A stretch of DNA of 33,190 nucleotides from Candidatus Kaiserbacteria bacterium (GCA_016217925.1 JACRFK010000009.1:1-33190), one strand, 5' to 3'; shown: positions 17,840 through 26,322, counted from the first letter of the stretch. Numbers and translations: made by a program. Notes: a model not told the origin generated them from the letters alone.

Positions 17840-20059
17840 TTAGAGGCGTCTACGCATGCGGCGCGCGGTTTCTATCACGTAATTGAGCCAATATTTCGCG
17901 GTAAGCGGCATGTCCTGAGCGTGGAGATATGCCTCGGCGAAGCCGCCGAAGCCCTTCTTGAAGAGCGAAAGGCCCGCCCATGCGTGTTGCGGCTTGTTGT
18001 CCGGCGCGATGCCCCAGAAGTTGTATAGAGTACAGCCGCGCTTTTTTGCCTCTTGAATTACCCGCCATTGCAGAAGGTACGAGGCGTTGATGTCGTCAAA
18101 TTTTTGGAGCGAGCCGCTGTGATGATAGAAGGCTTGTCCGTTGTAAAAAATAATTATCGCCGCTGCGATGAGCTCGCCGCGGTATTTTCCGAAGAAGAAT
18201 ACGGCCTCTCCGTCGCGACTGAACAGTTCGAATTCTGTCTTCAGGTATTCTTTGCTGAAGGGGGTGAATTGCTGTCGCTGTACGGTCGCCGCATAGACGG
18301 AAGCGAATTTCTCCATATCGGCGGGGTCGGAGCTTTGGATTATTTCCACACCCTCCTTTTCCATTTTCTTGATGAGGTAGCGGGTCGTTTTGCGCATCTC
18401 TTTCAAGAGCACGTCTTCCGGCTTGGTTATGTCGAGCATCCAAGAGAGCTCGGGATGCATATGTATCGGCGCGTCTCGGAATCCGAGGCGCCCGTACATC
18501 GCCCTGTTGGCGTCGTTCGCTTCTGAGAGAGGGCAGAAGCGGATGAAATCGCACTTTTCTTCGCGCGCGATGTGGGTACAGTAGCGCGCGAGCGCAGAAA
18601 GCGCGGATTCCTCATCAGCGGCCCCGGAAATGACGGGACCATGCGGACACACCAGAAATGTTCCGCGCCGCGCGCCTATCTTTATAAATAGTGCAACTGC
18701 CGCCAAGGTCTCGCCTCGGTAAACACCCGCGCGGAATATTTTCGAACCGGTGTGCTCGTAGTGCTGTGCCCATTTCCACGACTGCAGGAAACTATGCGGT
18801 TTTTCCGCGCGCAAGAAATTCTCCCACGTGGCCTCATCATCAATGGGTCGTACGCTGTACGTGCTGCTTCCCTCGGTCCGCAACCATTGATTCACGTGTG
18901 CCGCGATCCTCTCTGCGTCCGCAGTCGAAACATTGATGTGCGTCGGCAGATTCAGCATCATCCGCGCAACTTTTTCTGCGGTAGGGCACTGGCCCTTGTA
19001 GTCGGTGCGATTCAAAAAACGTTTCGGCCCCACCGGCGCGTCGTACCAGATATCGCCGACATACACGTCTCTTTCCTTCAGATATTCGATAAGACGCTCC
19101 CGTTCGCTGATGAGAATAGGGAAGCGCAGATTGGTAGATTGTGAGAGCGTGCCGCCATCTGTGGGCACGAGCAGACTTTTATCTAGGGTCTTCGCATACA
19201 CCCCCGCAATCTCCCGCCTGTGCCGGGCGATATTCTCCAATTCCATATACTGCCGCAGAATCTCCAAGCAGTACCAACTCGGGAGCATATGGGCCTCACT
19301 GGAGCCGGCATCCGGAAGTGGGCGAGAGAGGATGCGAAGGCCGCGGAATAAGCCGTGAACAATTGCACCAATGTACAGAGTGTGCGCCGCCCGTATCTTC
19401 CATGCGAGCAGGGGATACAGACGGTCTTTGAGTTGTTGTATGAACGGGACTTTTTTGGGATGCGCCGTCAATTCCTGATATTTTTTGTTGCGAATGATGA
19501 GCGCGCCGCCCGCGACAGCGTCTATCACCTTGTCCTGGCTGAACGAGAGGATGACGAAATCGCCGACAGTTCCCGCTTCCGCTCCTGTTGCGTACGTGGT
19601 GCCGATAGAATGCGCCACGTCTTCTATGAATACGATGCCTCGCTCCTTGCACAGAGTCGCTATTGCTTCGACATCGCACGGTGAGCCAAGTGTATTTTGA
19701 ACGACCACCGCTTTGATGGCGGGATTTGCAACGAGAGCGTCTCGCAGAGTTTGTGCGGAGAAATTGAGCGACGAAGCGGAGATATCGAGGTAGTGGCATG
19801 TATGACCGCTCTCCTCTATCGCCTGGTAGACCGCCCAACAGGTATATCCGTTGATTGCGACGGCAGCATTTTCAGGGACAGAAGAAAGCGCCAGCCGCAA
19901 GGCCTCGCGGCCTTTGTACATGAGAATTGCCCGGCCGCCGTAACGCGTCTCGAGATATTCAGTCAAACGTCTTTTGAGAGAAACTCCGCCTAAGGCAAAA
20001 AGTATCCGCAGAGCGGAAAAAAGTGTGTGGTTCGAGCCAAGTGAATTGAATAAACTCAT
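17840..20059 (-). CDS. Fusion: DegT/DnrJ/EryC1-type PLP aminotransferase + FemAB/GNAT-like transferase
   Basis: N-half: VFIEDVAHSIGTTY...VILSFSQDKVIDAVAGGALII; C-half: RKTTRYLIKKMEKEGVEI...FYNGQAFYHHSGS...SYLLQWRVIQEAKKRGCTLYNFWGI. Confidence 0.82.
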   Translation of the reverse strand: MSLFNSLGSNHTLFSALRILFALGGVSLKRRLTEYLETRYGGRAILMYKGREALRLALSSVPENAAVAINGYTCWAVYQAIEESGHTCHYLDISASSLNFSAQTLRDALVANPAIKAVVVQNTLGSPCDVEAIATLCKERGIVFIEDVAHSIGTTYATGAEAGTVGDFVILSFSQDKVIDAVAGGALIIRNKKYQELTAHPKKVPFIQQLKDRLYPLLAWKIRAAHTLYIGAIVHGLFRGLRILSRPLPDAGSSEAHMLPSWYCLEILRQYMELENIARHRREIAGVYAKTLDKSLLVPTDGGTLSQSTNLRFPILISERERLIEYLKERDVYVGDIWYDAPVGPKRFLNRTDYKGQCPTAEKVARMMLNLPTHINVSTADAERIAAHVNQWLRTEGSSTYSVRPIDDEATWENFLRAEKPHSFLQSWKWAQHYEHTGSKIFRAGVYRGETLAAVALFIKIGARRGTFLVCPHGPVISGAADEESALSALARYCTHIAREEKCDFIRFCPLSEANDANRAMYGRLGFRDAPIHMHPELSWMLDITKPEDVLLKEMRKTTRYLIKKMEKEGVEIIQSSDPADMEKFASVYAATVQRQQFTPFSKEYLKTEFELFSRDGEAVFFFGKYRGELIAAAIIIFYNGQAFYHHSGSLQKFDDINASYLLQWRVIQEAKKRGCTLYNFWGIAPDNKPQHAWAGLSLFKKGFGGFAEAYLHAQDMPLTAKYWLNYVIETARRMRRRL

Positions 20060-20123
20060 CTCGCCCTTTCTATACTGATAATACGTTGCATACAATAGAG
20101 GTGTGAAAGGGCGGGACTCATAC

Positions 20124-20846
20124 CTATTTCAGTTCTCCCGCGAGCAGCTCGGCGACTTTTTCCGGATGCGTGATGTGTGGTGAATGTCGTGCACCGGGGA
20201 TGATGACCATCCGCGAGCCGCGTATTCCCGCGTGAATGGTCTTGCCCGCGGAAAGCGGTGTTGTCGTGTCTCCCTCACCCCAGATGATAAGCGTGGGGCA
20301 GTGTATCCGGTCCAAGACGTTCGAGAGGTCGACGGACATAAGATTCGCCATCGTTTTTCTCATTTCAGGAGTGGCTGCGCGGTAGTCATTTTCCCGTATC
20401 ACTTTGTACACGAGATCCCGCAGTGTTTCCGAACGCGTAAGGAAGTGTCCGGCCTTGGAAACGACCCTAAAAAAGTCTCTCTTGAGGCGCCGCAATCCCC
20501 TCGGCGGAATGCCGGAGCTGTCTTCGACAATGAGCCGTGCAACTTTTTCCGGATGCTTCGCCGTAAAAGCGAGTGAAATGCGCCCGCCGTTGGAGTGCCC
20601 GTAGAGTACGACTTTGTCGTGAGCGGTCGTCTTTTCTTCCAGCCACTTCACGTAGTCGTCCATCGTCCAGACGGGATTCGTCCCGTCGGTGAGGCCGGGG
20701 ATGAGGAGGAATTCGTGGTCGATACCGCGCGAAGAAAGCATCTCCAGAAGCGGCCGCCACGTATCGGTCTGATATGTCCATCCGTGTAAAATAAACATTT
20801 TCACCCCGTTAGAGATGCCCGAATATTTTGCTTGGTTCATTGTCAT
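20124..20846 (-). CDS. Alpha/beta hydrolase
   Basis: MFILHGWTYQTDTW, GHSNGGRISLAFTAKHPEKVARLIVEDSS, GARHSPHITHPEKVAELL; start may be 20846, 20804 (GTG) or 20798. Confidence 0.88.
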   Translation of the reverse strand: MTMNQAKYSGISNGVKMFILHGWTYQTDTWRPLLEMLSSRGIDHEFLLIPGLTDGTNPVWTMDDYVKWLEEKTTAHDKVVLYGHSNGGRISLAFTAKHPEKVARLIVEDSSGIPPRGLRRLKRDFFRVVSKAGHFLTRSETLRDLVYKVIRENDYRAATPEMRKTMANLMSVDLSNVLDRIHCPTLIIWGEGDTTTPLSAGKTIHAGIRGSRMVIIPGARHSPHITHPEKVAELLAGELK

Positions 20847-20883
20847 ACTGCGAATGTTATCTCTTTGAAATCTCTAACGGGGT
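20803..20883 (-). repeat. NPVR/ISNGV palindromic element, copy A
   Basis: Arms ACCCCGTTAGAGAT / ATCTCTAACGGGGT, 53-bp loop. Confidence 0.8.
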
Positions 20884-20887
20884 TCAT
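20843..20887 (-). CDS. Micro-ORF MNPVRDFKEITFAV* with ATGA overlaps at both ends
   Basis: ATG overlaps the TGA of the MurF-like gene; its TGA overlaps the ATG of the hydrolase ORF. Confidence 0.35.
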   Translation of the reverse strand: MNPVRDFKEITFAV

Positions 20888-22149
20888 AATCCAAAATTCT
20901 TTCTTCGCTTCTGCCACACCTCTTCACGCCGACACAATTTTTCCACGTCGGCTTCATCTCTCAGCAGATGCTCTATAATACCTTCCAAAAAACGAGCGCC
21001 CTTGAAGACAAGTATCTCTCCGCCGCGTATCTCGGATACGAGGTACGTCAGTGCCTCTCTTGGGCCGATGAACGATTCAACAATTCCATCGCGGCCTGCC
21101 GCCTCAAGCGCGGGCTTTGTGTAGGCGCGCATACGCGGTCCCACCATGATGATGCGAGTGAGGTCTGCTGCACAGAGTATTTCTGCAAGGCGTTCGTGTT
21201 CTTCCTTCTCGAACCCGCCCTGTTCGGTGAGGTCTCCGAGTACGAGCCATTTTTCGCCGGGCAACTTTTCCGCCATGCGTACTATCGCAGCGACGGAGTC
21301 CACGTTCGCGTTGTAGCTGCTGTCGACGAGTGTCGCGTTCTTTATCCCCCGAAATAACGAGCTTCTGCCCGGAGGCATCGTAAGCCGCGAGAGGTCGCCC
21401 GGCTGCACGCCGAAATAGTCAGCGATCTTCATAGACGCAACTATCGCATAGAACGTTTCTTGGGGGAGCAAGAACGGCGTGCGATACACCGTTCCGCCGA
21501 TGTTGAATTCGCTGCCGCTTGTGCTCACGGTGTGACTCACAAGCAGCTCCTTCTCCCGCATCTCGTAGACTTTGGCGTGCGTCCTATGCAGCTGCCTCAT
21601 GATGAGGGGGCTGTCCGCATTTACGATAGCGAGCCGCGTCGTGTGCTCGATGAAGCCTCCGAATTCGTACGCAATTGCTTCGTCGATGCTTCTGAATGGT
21701 CCGTCATGTACCGTTTTCTCAAAGAGCATGCTGTGCGTACGCGCGACGCTGAGGCAGACGCTTACTTCGGGGCGCAGAAGTGAGCCCAAGAAATCGCCTT
21801 CGCCGGGTCTGTCGCCGTCCACCTCTACGACGTATATCTTTTCGTCATAAGGTTTTTTCCACGCCGCAAACGGCGCCGCGAAGGCAAGCCAAATCCACTC
21901 CACGGGCGAGAAGCTTGAGCGGTGTAATCCGAGAATGTCAAAGGGGATTCCAAAGGCGCTGTTGGCATGATGAGAATACTTGGCGCTCGCACCGAGCTGC
22001 GCCTCCGTGAGGTGCAGACAGACGGTCTTTCCGTTGGAGCCGGTGATGAGGACGACATGCGGATCCCACCGCCTGAGGCGTATACGGGCGAAGAACCTGA
22101 AGTATCGGGCTACGGTGAAATGAAGAGCGGTCTTTATCTGTTGCAGCAT
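20884..22149 (-). CDS. Mur-ligase family protein (MurF-like)
   Basis: VVLITGSNGKTV P-loop, PGRSSLFRGIKNATLVDSSYNANVDSV, VLGDLTEQG; lacks the usual N-terminal domain. Confidence 0.82.
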   Translation of the reverse strand: MLQQIKTALHFTVARYFRFFARIRLRRWDPHVVLITGSNGKTVCLHLTEAQLGASAKYSHHANSAFGIPFDILGLHRSSFSPVEWIWLAFAAPFAAWKKPYDEKIYVVEVDGDRPGEGDFLGSLLRPEVSVCLSVARTHSMLFEKTVHDGPFRSIDEAIAYEFGGFIEHTTRLAIVNADSPLIMRQLHRTHAKVYEMREKELLVSHTVSTSGSEFNIGGTVYRTPFLLPQETFYAIVASMKIADYFGVQPGDLSRLTMPPGRSSLFRGIKNATLVDSSYNANVDSVAAIVRMAEKLPGEKWLVLGDLTEQGGFEKEEHERLAEILCAADLTRIIMVGPRMRAYTKPALEAAGRDGIVESFIGPREALTYLVSEIRGGEILVFKGARFLEGIIEHLLRDEADVEKLCRREEVWQKRRKNFGL

Positions 22150-22215
22150 TAAGCCCCAGAATACTAAATTAATGACGCCCTCGCCATGAGATGCCCGCGG
22201 CGGTAGTATGACTGC

Positions 22216-22278
22216 ATGAACCCCGTTAGAAATCGCGGACGACTACACCAGTTCAATCCAAACTTTTTCATCCTATGA
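22216..22278 (+). CDS. Micro-ORF MNPVRNRGRLHQFNPNFFIL* preceding the HAD gene
   Basis: TAGTAT 6 nt before ATG; TGA overlaps ATG at 22275. Confidence 0.35.
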   Translation: MNPVRNRGRLHQFNPNFFIL

Positions 22279-22303
22279 AGCCGCGTCCTATTTCTAACGG
22301 GGT
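22220..22303 (+). repeat. NPVR/ISNGV palindromic element, copy B
   Basis: Perfect 14-bp arms ACCCCGTTAGAAAT / ATTTCTAACGGGGT, 56-bp loop. Confidence 0.85.
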
Positions 22304-22991
22304 GAAAGAAAAACGCAGGGTTGCGATATTCGATGTGGACGGAACCATCTTCCGCTCAAGTCTTCTCATTCAAGTGGTCAACCGGCTCATCGAAAAAGAG
22401 GTCTTCCCGCGCTCGACGCGTCGCGTATACGAGCGGGAATACGAGCGATGGCTCAACCGTGAGGGCGATTACGACGAATATATCAACGCCGTCGTAGAGG
22501 CATTCGTCGGGCACCTCAAAGGTGTGCACTACAGCGCCTTGGCGGATGCGGCGGAGGAGGTCGTTGACGAGCAATGGAAACGCACGTACCGGTACACGCG
22601 CGATTTGCTCAAGAGTTTGAAAAAACGCGGATACTTTTTGCTCGCGGTGTCGCATTCGCCGAAGACCGTGCTCGACAAATTCTGCCCGAAACTCGGATTC
22701 GACAAGACGTACGGCATGCTCTATGAGATAGGTCCGACCGAATGCTTCACGGGTAATATCATCGACCAGTTGATATTGAATAAAGCCGCCATCGTGCGTC
22801 GGGCGGTCGAGAAAGAAAGTCTCACACTCGCGCATTCCATCGGGGTGGGGGACACTGAGAGTGATATTTCATTCCTCGAGCTGGTCGCGAAGCCCATCTG
22901 CTTCAATCCGAATTCAAAATTGTATCGCTATGCAAAAAGAATGAAGTGGGGCGTTGTCGTCGAGCGGAAAGATGTGGTGTATGAGCTATGA
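22275..22991 (+). CDS. HAD-superfamily (SerB-like) phosphatase
   Basis: VAIFDVDGTIFRSS, LLAVSHSPKTVLDKF, GVGDTESDISFLELV. Confidence 0.88.
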   Translation: MKPRPISNGVKEKRRVAIFDVDGTIFRSSLLIQVVNRLIEKEVFPRSTRRVYEREYERWLNREGDYDEYINAVVEAFVGHLKGVHYSALADAAEEVVDEQWKRTYRYTRDLLKSLKKRGYFLLAVSHSPKTVLDKFCPKLGFDKTYGMLYEIGPTECFTGNIIDQLILNKAAIVRRAVEKESLTLAHSIGVGDTESDISFLELVAKPICFNPNSKLYRYAKRMKWGVVVERKDVVYEL

Positions 22992-23090
22992 ACCGCAGGG
23001 TTTCCGCGAGACACGCGTCTCGGCCTGCTGGCCGAGCTGCTCCTCTCGCCGCCGACGCGGCTGCGAGGGGCCTCGCGAAAACCCCACGGT
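22992..23090. repeat. Cloverleaf-like palindrome E2
   Basis: Imperfect 19-bp arms ACCGCAGGGTTTCCGCGAG / CTCGCGAAAACCCCACGGT enclosing CTCGGCC-TGCT-GGCCGAG and CCTCTCGC...GCGAGGGG hairpins. Confidence 0.75.
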
Positions 23091-23101
23091 CGCATAGCTC
23101 T

Positions 23102-23914
23102 GTGGGGGAAGTGGAGAAGATAAAGACTTTCCGTTCGGTGGTGTGGAGGTATTGGGAGGAAAACGGGCGGCATGACCTGCCGTGGCGAAAGACCAAAGAC
23201 CCGTACCGTATTCTCGTTTCCGAAATGATGTTGCAGCAGACGCAGGTGCCGCGAGTCATCGAAAAGTACAAGGAATTTTTGAAAAGATTTCCAACCGTCC
23301 ACGCACTCGCCAGAGCGTCACTTGCTGACGTGTTAAAAGTCTGGAGCGGACTTGGCTACAACAGGCGAGGGAAATATCTGCACGACGCGGCGAAGGCGTT
23401 CGTTCGAGACCATAAGCGGCCGTACTTATCTGATGCGGTCGTCCTAGATAAGTACAAGGGGATTGGGCCGTACACGACATCTGCTGTACGCGTGTTCGCA
23501 TATAACGAGCCCGACATCCTCATCGAAACCAACATCCGCGCCGCATATATCTGCCATTTCTTTTCGGATATTCCTATAATTCTCGACCGCGAGATATTAG
23601 AATATGCAGAAAGGGCGGCAAAGGGGCAAGATCCGAGGAAATGGCACTGGGCGCTTATGGATTACGGTGCACACCTCAAACGAAGTGGCGTCCGCAACAA
23701 CAGCCGCAGCGCGCACTACACGAAGCAATCAAAATTTGAAGGCAGTCTGCGCCAAGTTCGCGGAGCGATACTCCGTTTACTCTATAAAGGATCATCGAAC
23801 CTAACATCAAGGCCGGGCCTTGATGTTTCGAAGGCGAGCATAGATAAGGCTTTGGCGGGACTCGCGCGCGACGGGCTTATCATGAAGGAAAAAGGGAAGT
23901 GGCGAATTGCATAA
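23102..23914 (+). CDS. MutY-like HhH-GPD adenine glycosylase without Fe-S cysteines
   Basis: HDLPWRKTKDPYRILVSEMMLQQTQVPRVIEKY, VWSGLGYNRRGKYLH, YKGIGPYTTSAVRVFA; start uncertain (GTG 23102 or 23111; frame open from ATG 22988). Confidence 0.85.
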   Translation: MGEVEKIKTFRSVVWRYWEENGRHDLPWRKTKDPYRILVSEMMLQQTQVPRVIEKYKEFLKRFPTVHALARASLADVLKVWSGLGYNRRGKYLHDAAKAFVRDHKRPYLSDAVVLDKYKGIGPYTTSAVRVFAYNEPDILIETNIRAAYICHFFSDIPIILDREILEYAERAAKGQDPRKWHWALMDYGAHLKRSGVRNNSRSAHYTKQSKFEGSLRQVRGAILRLLYKGSSNLTSRPGLDVSKASIDKALAGLARDGLIMKEKGKWRIA

Positions 23915-23918
23915 AAAG

Positions 23919-23950
23919 ACAGGCGGCAAGACGACACTTGCCGTCCTGCC
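23919..23950 (-). terminator. Terminator of the minus-strand small gene
   Basis: Stem CGGCAAG/CTTGCCG extended by CAGG/CCTG; minus strand ends CTTGCCGCCTGTCTTTTTATG. Confidence 0.65.
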
Positions 23951-23973
23951 GCATATGAGAATGTCTGATCTCG

Positions 23974-24222
23974 CTATTTCGCGTCGGCGAGAACAGTGTC
24001 GGCCTCTTCGCGCGAACTGAAGTAGCCGTTCGGTGTGGCGTGTTCGTGCCAAAATCCGTCGCTGTGCAAATAAAGCGTGCGGGGCTCTTCCTCCCGCGGC
24101 ATCAGCGCTGAGCACGTAACGAAGAATTTCGACCAGAGGGGATCACCCCTCTTGAAGACTTTCTTTCCGCTGTGAATGGTCGCTTTGGCAGTGAATTTCA
24201 ATGCTTGGCTCGGCCATGGCAT
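23974..24222 (-). CDS. 82-aa hypothetical protein with own promoter, SD and terminator
   Basis: MPWPSQALKFTAKATIHSGKKVFKRGDPLWSKFFVTCSALMPREEEPRTLYLHSDGFWHEHATPNGYFSSREEADTVLADAK; SD GGGAG 7 nt upstream. Confidence 0.6.
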   Translation of the reverse strand: MPWPSQALKFTAKATIHSGKKVFKRGDPLWSKFFVTCSALMPREEEPRTLYLHSDGFWHEHATPNGYFSSREEADTVLADAK

Positions 24223-24278
24223 CTTGAAGCTCCCAGGAAAGACTCGTCGCCTTTAAGGGAAAGGCTTACCCGACCGCG

Positions 24279-24307
24279 ACTATACGACCGTAGTTAGACC
24301 AGGTCAA
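24279..24307 (-). promoter_or_regulatory. Promoter for the 82-aa gene
   Basis: Minus strand TTGACC (24307-24302), 17-bp spacer, TATAGT (24284-24279), overlapping the end of rnj. Confidence 0.65.
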
Positions 24308-26241
24308 ATGCTGACGATTACGGGAATCACTATTGGTCTTTTCATCGTTCTCTGGAGGAGGAATTGGGAGACCGCGTCGGCTAGGTCTTCTCTTGCCGCG
24401 TCGAGGTCGGCTGCTCTAGGATTGCGCAAGCTTGTTTCGACACTCTTGCGGATGATAAGGCGCGTCTGGTCCATGAGCTCTTTGTTGTCGCGCAGATAGA
24501 CGAATCCGCGCGAGATGATGTCGGGGGATTTGTGGAGTTTGCCAGTGCGGCGGTCTACGGTCGCGACGACGACACAGAATCCTTCCTGCCCGAGCGCTTT
24601 TCTGTCGCGCATCAAGACGTCGGAGAGTTCCGAGACCGTCGTGCCTTCGACGACGCGCAGTTCCGCAGGAGCTTTGAGTGCATGCTTCGTTATCTTCTCA
24701 CCATTCTTGATATCAACGAGTGTGCTGTTGTCGGGGATGCAGATGTTTTCCGGCTTGACCCCCATTTCGACAGCGAGGTCGGCGTGTACGCGGAGCATGT
24801 AATGGTAGCCGTGGACGGGAATGAAGAATTTCGGCTTTATCTGCGTGTGTATCCATGCCGCTTCTTCGCGGTTGCCGTGGCCCGATGCGTGCACATCGCT
24901 CGCATGATAGGTGATGATGTGCGCTCCCTGTCGCGAGAGGTTGTCTTTCAATTTTTGCACTGCGCGCTCATTACCCGGAATGACCGACGAAGAGAGGACG
25001 ACGGTGTCGGACACATCGAGGCGGATGTATTTGTGCGACTTGTTGCCGATGCGAGCGAGTGACGCGAATTCGTCGCCTTGTGCGCCGGTCGCAAGAATGA
25101 TGAGCCGCTCCTTGGGGTACTGTTCCATATTCTCGACGGCGATGACGGTATCGTCTTTGTATTTAATGAGGCCTATCTCACGGGCTATCTCGATATTCGT
25201 GCGCATCGAACGGCCATCGATGACTATTTTCTTGCCGTACTCTTCGGCGAAATGCACAACGCGGATGAGGCGCTCCAAGTGCGATGCAAACATCGCGATG
25301 ATGAGCCGCCCCTTCGAATCTTTGATGATCTTTTCAAGTGTGCGGTATACATTCGATTCGGGAATCGAGAAACCTGGCTGCCAAACGTTGGTGGAGTCCA
25401 TAAGGAGCGCGAGCACTTTGCGGTGTTTGAAGATACCGAACTCGCGCTTTTCCTCATCCGACGGTTCGCCGTCTTGGTGATTTAGCTTGATGTCGCCCGT
25501 AAAGACCACGTCACCCCACGGCGTCTCGATGATAATACCCATCGAGTCGGGGACGGTGTGCGTGACACCGAAGAAGCGTATTGTTGCAGCCCCCAGCTTG
25601 ATGACCTCGTCTTTCTCCACTTCGCGGATATTGACGGGCGAGGTCTGCGTAAATTCCTCCTGGCGCTTTTTTATCATCATGCCCGTGAGCTTGCGAGTGT
25701 AGATGGTGGGATTGCCGATGCGGTCGATGATGTAGGGGATGCCGCCGATGTGGTCGAGGTGACCGTGCGAGATAAGGAGTCCGCGGATCTTGTCGCGACG
25801 CTCTTCCAGGTAGCCAGTATTCGGCAATATGTAATCGACACCCGGCGTGTCTCCCTCGGAGAACGCGAATCCGCAGTCGAGGATGAAAATGTCGTCGCCC
25901 ACCTCGACGGCGGTCATGTTGCGTCCGATCTCTTCGACCCCGCCCAAGGGAATTATGCGCACGGTATCCGGCGGCGGCGGCGGAATGGGCGCACTCGCCT
26001 GCTTTCGCTGCGAGGGGGCCTGATGCTCGACGCGTGTTTTACCGCGTCGCGGAGGATGATTGGATCGGCCGAAGTGCCTCGCCGGTCGGCCTGTCCGTGT
26101 GCCCGGTCTACCTGCGGGGCGTGAGGGGGTTCGTGTGCCGGGGCGAGCCGAGTGTTGGCGGGAGGGGCCTGGAGAGCGTCGCGGCCCCGGAGCTGTGCCT
26201 CCGGAGTGTCCGGATTCGTTGGATGCTGACTGTGGTTCCAT
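24304..26241 (-). CDS. rnj: Ribonuclease J
   Basis: IPLGGVEEIGRNMTAVE, LISHGHLDHIGGIPYI, GDIKLNHQ; ~90-aa basic low-complexity N-terminal extension. Confidence 0.95.
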   Translation of the reverse strand: MEPQSASNESGHSGGTAPGPRRSPGPSRQHSARPGTRTPSRPAGRPGTRTGRPARHFGRSNHPPRRGKTRVEHQAPSQRKQASAPIPPPPPDTVRIIPLGGVEEIGRNMTAVEVGDDIFILDCGFAFSEGDTPGVDYILPNTGYLEERRDKIRGLLISHGHLDHIGGIPYIIDRIGNPTIYTRKLTGMMIKKRQEEFTQTSPVNIREVEKDEVIKLGAATIRFFGVTHTVPDSMGIIIETPWGDVVFTGDIKLNHQDGEPSDEEKREFGIFKHRKVLALLMDSTNVWQPGFSIPESNVYRTLEKIIKDSKGRLIIAMFASHLERLIRVVHFAEEYGKKIVIDGRSMRTNIEIAREIGLIKYKDDTVIAVENMEQYPKERLIILATGAQGDEFASLARIGNKSHKYIRLDVSDTVVLSSSVIPGNERAVQKLKDNLSRQGAHIITYHASDVHASGHGNREEAAWIHTQIKPKFFIPVHGYHYMLRVHADLAVEMGVKPENICIPDNSTLVDIKNGEKITKHALKAPAELRVVEGTTVSELSDVLMRDRKALGQEGFCVVVATVDRRTGKLHKSPDIISRGFVYLRDNKELMDQTRLIIRKSVETSLRNPRAADLDAAREDLADAVSQFLLQRTMKRPIVIPVIVSI

Positions 26242-26285
26242 GTTAGTTTTTCTTAACGAGTGATAATGAGTTTAGAAAATCTTAC

Positions 26286-26322
26286 ACCCGCCCAAATTTC
26301 TCCTTGGGAAATTTAGGCGGGT
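26286..26322. promoter_or_regulatory. Long hairpin between the oppA-like gene and rnj
   Basis: ACCCGCCCAAATTTC-TCCTTGG-GAAATTTAGGCGGGT, 14 of 15 pairs. Confidence 0.6.

Noticed and set aside
22220-22303. Palindrome containing GTTAGAA / TTCTAAC considered as an integron attC site
   Set aside because: The 7-mers do not fit the RYYYAAC/GTTRRRY core sites, the order of arms is wrong, and there is no integrase or cassette array.
22988-23101. Annotating the MutY-like protein from ATG 22988
   Set aside because: The extra N-terminal residues are translation of cloverleaf element E2; family homology begins after GTG 23102/23111, although the frame is open and readthrough cannot be excluded.
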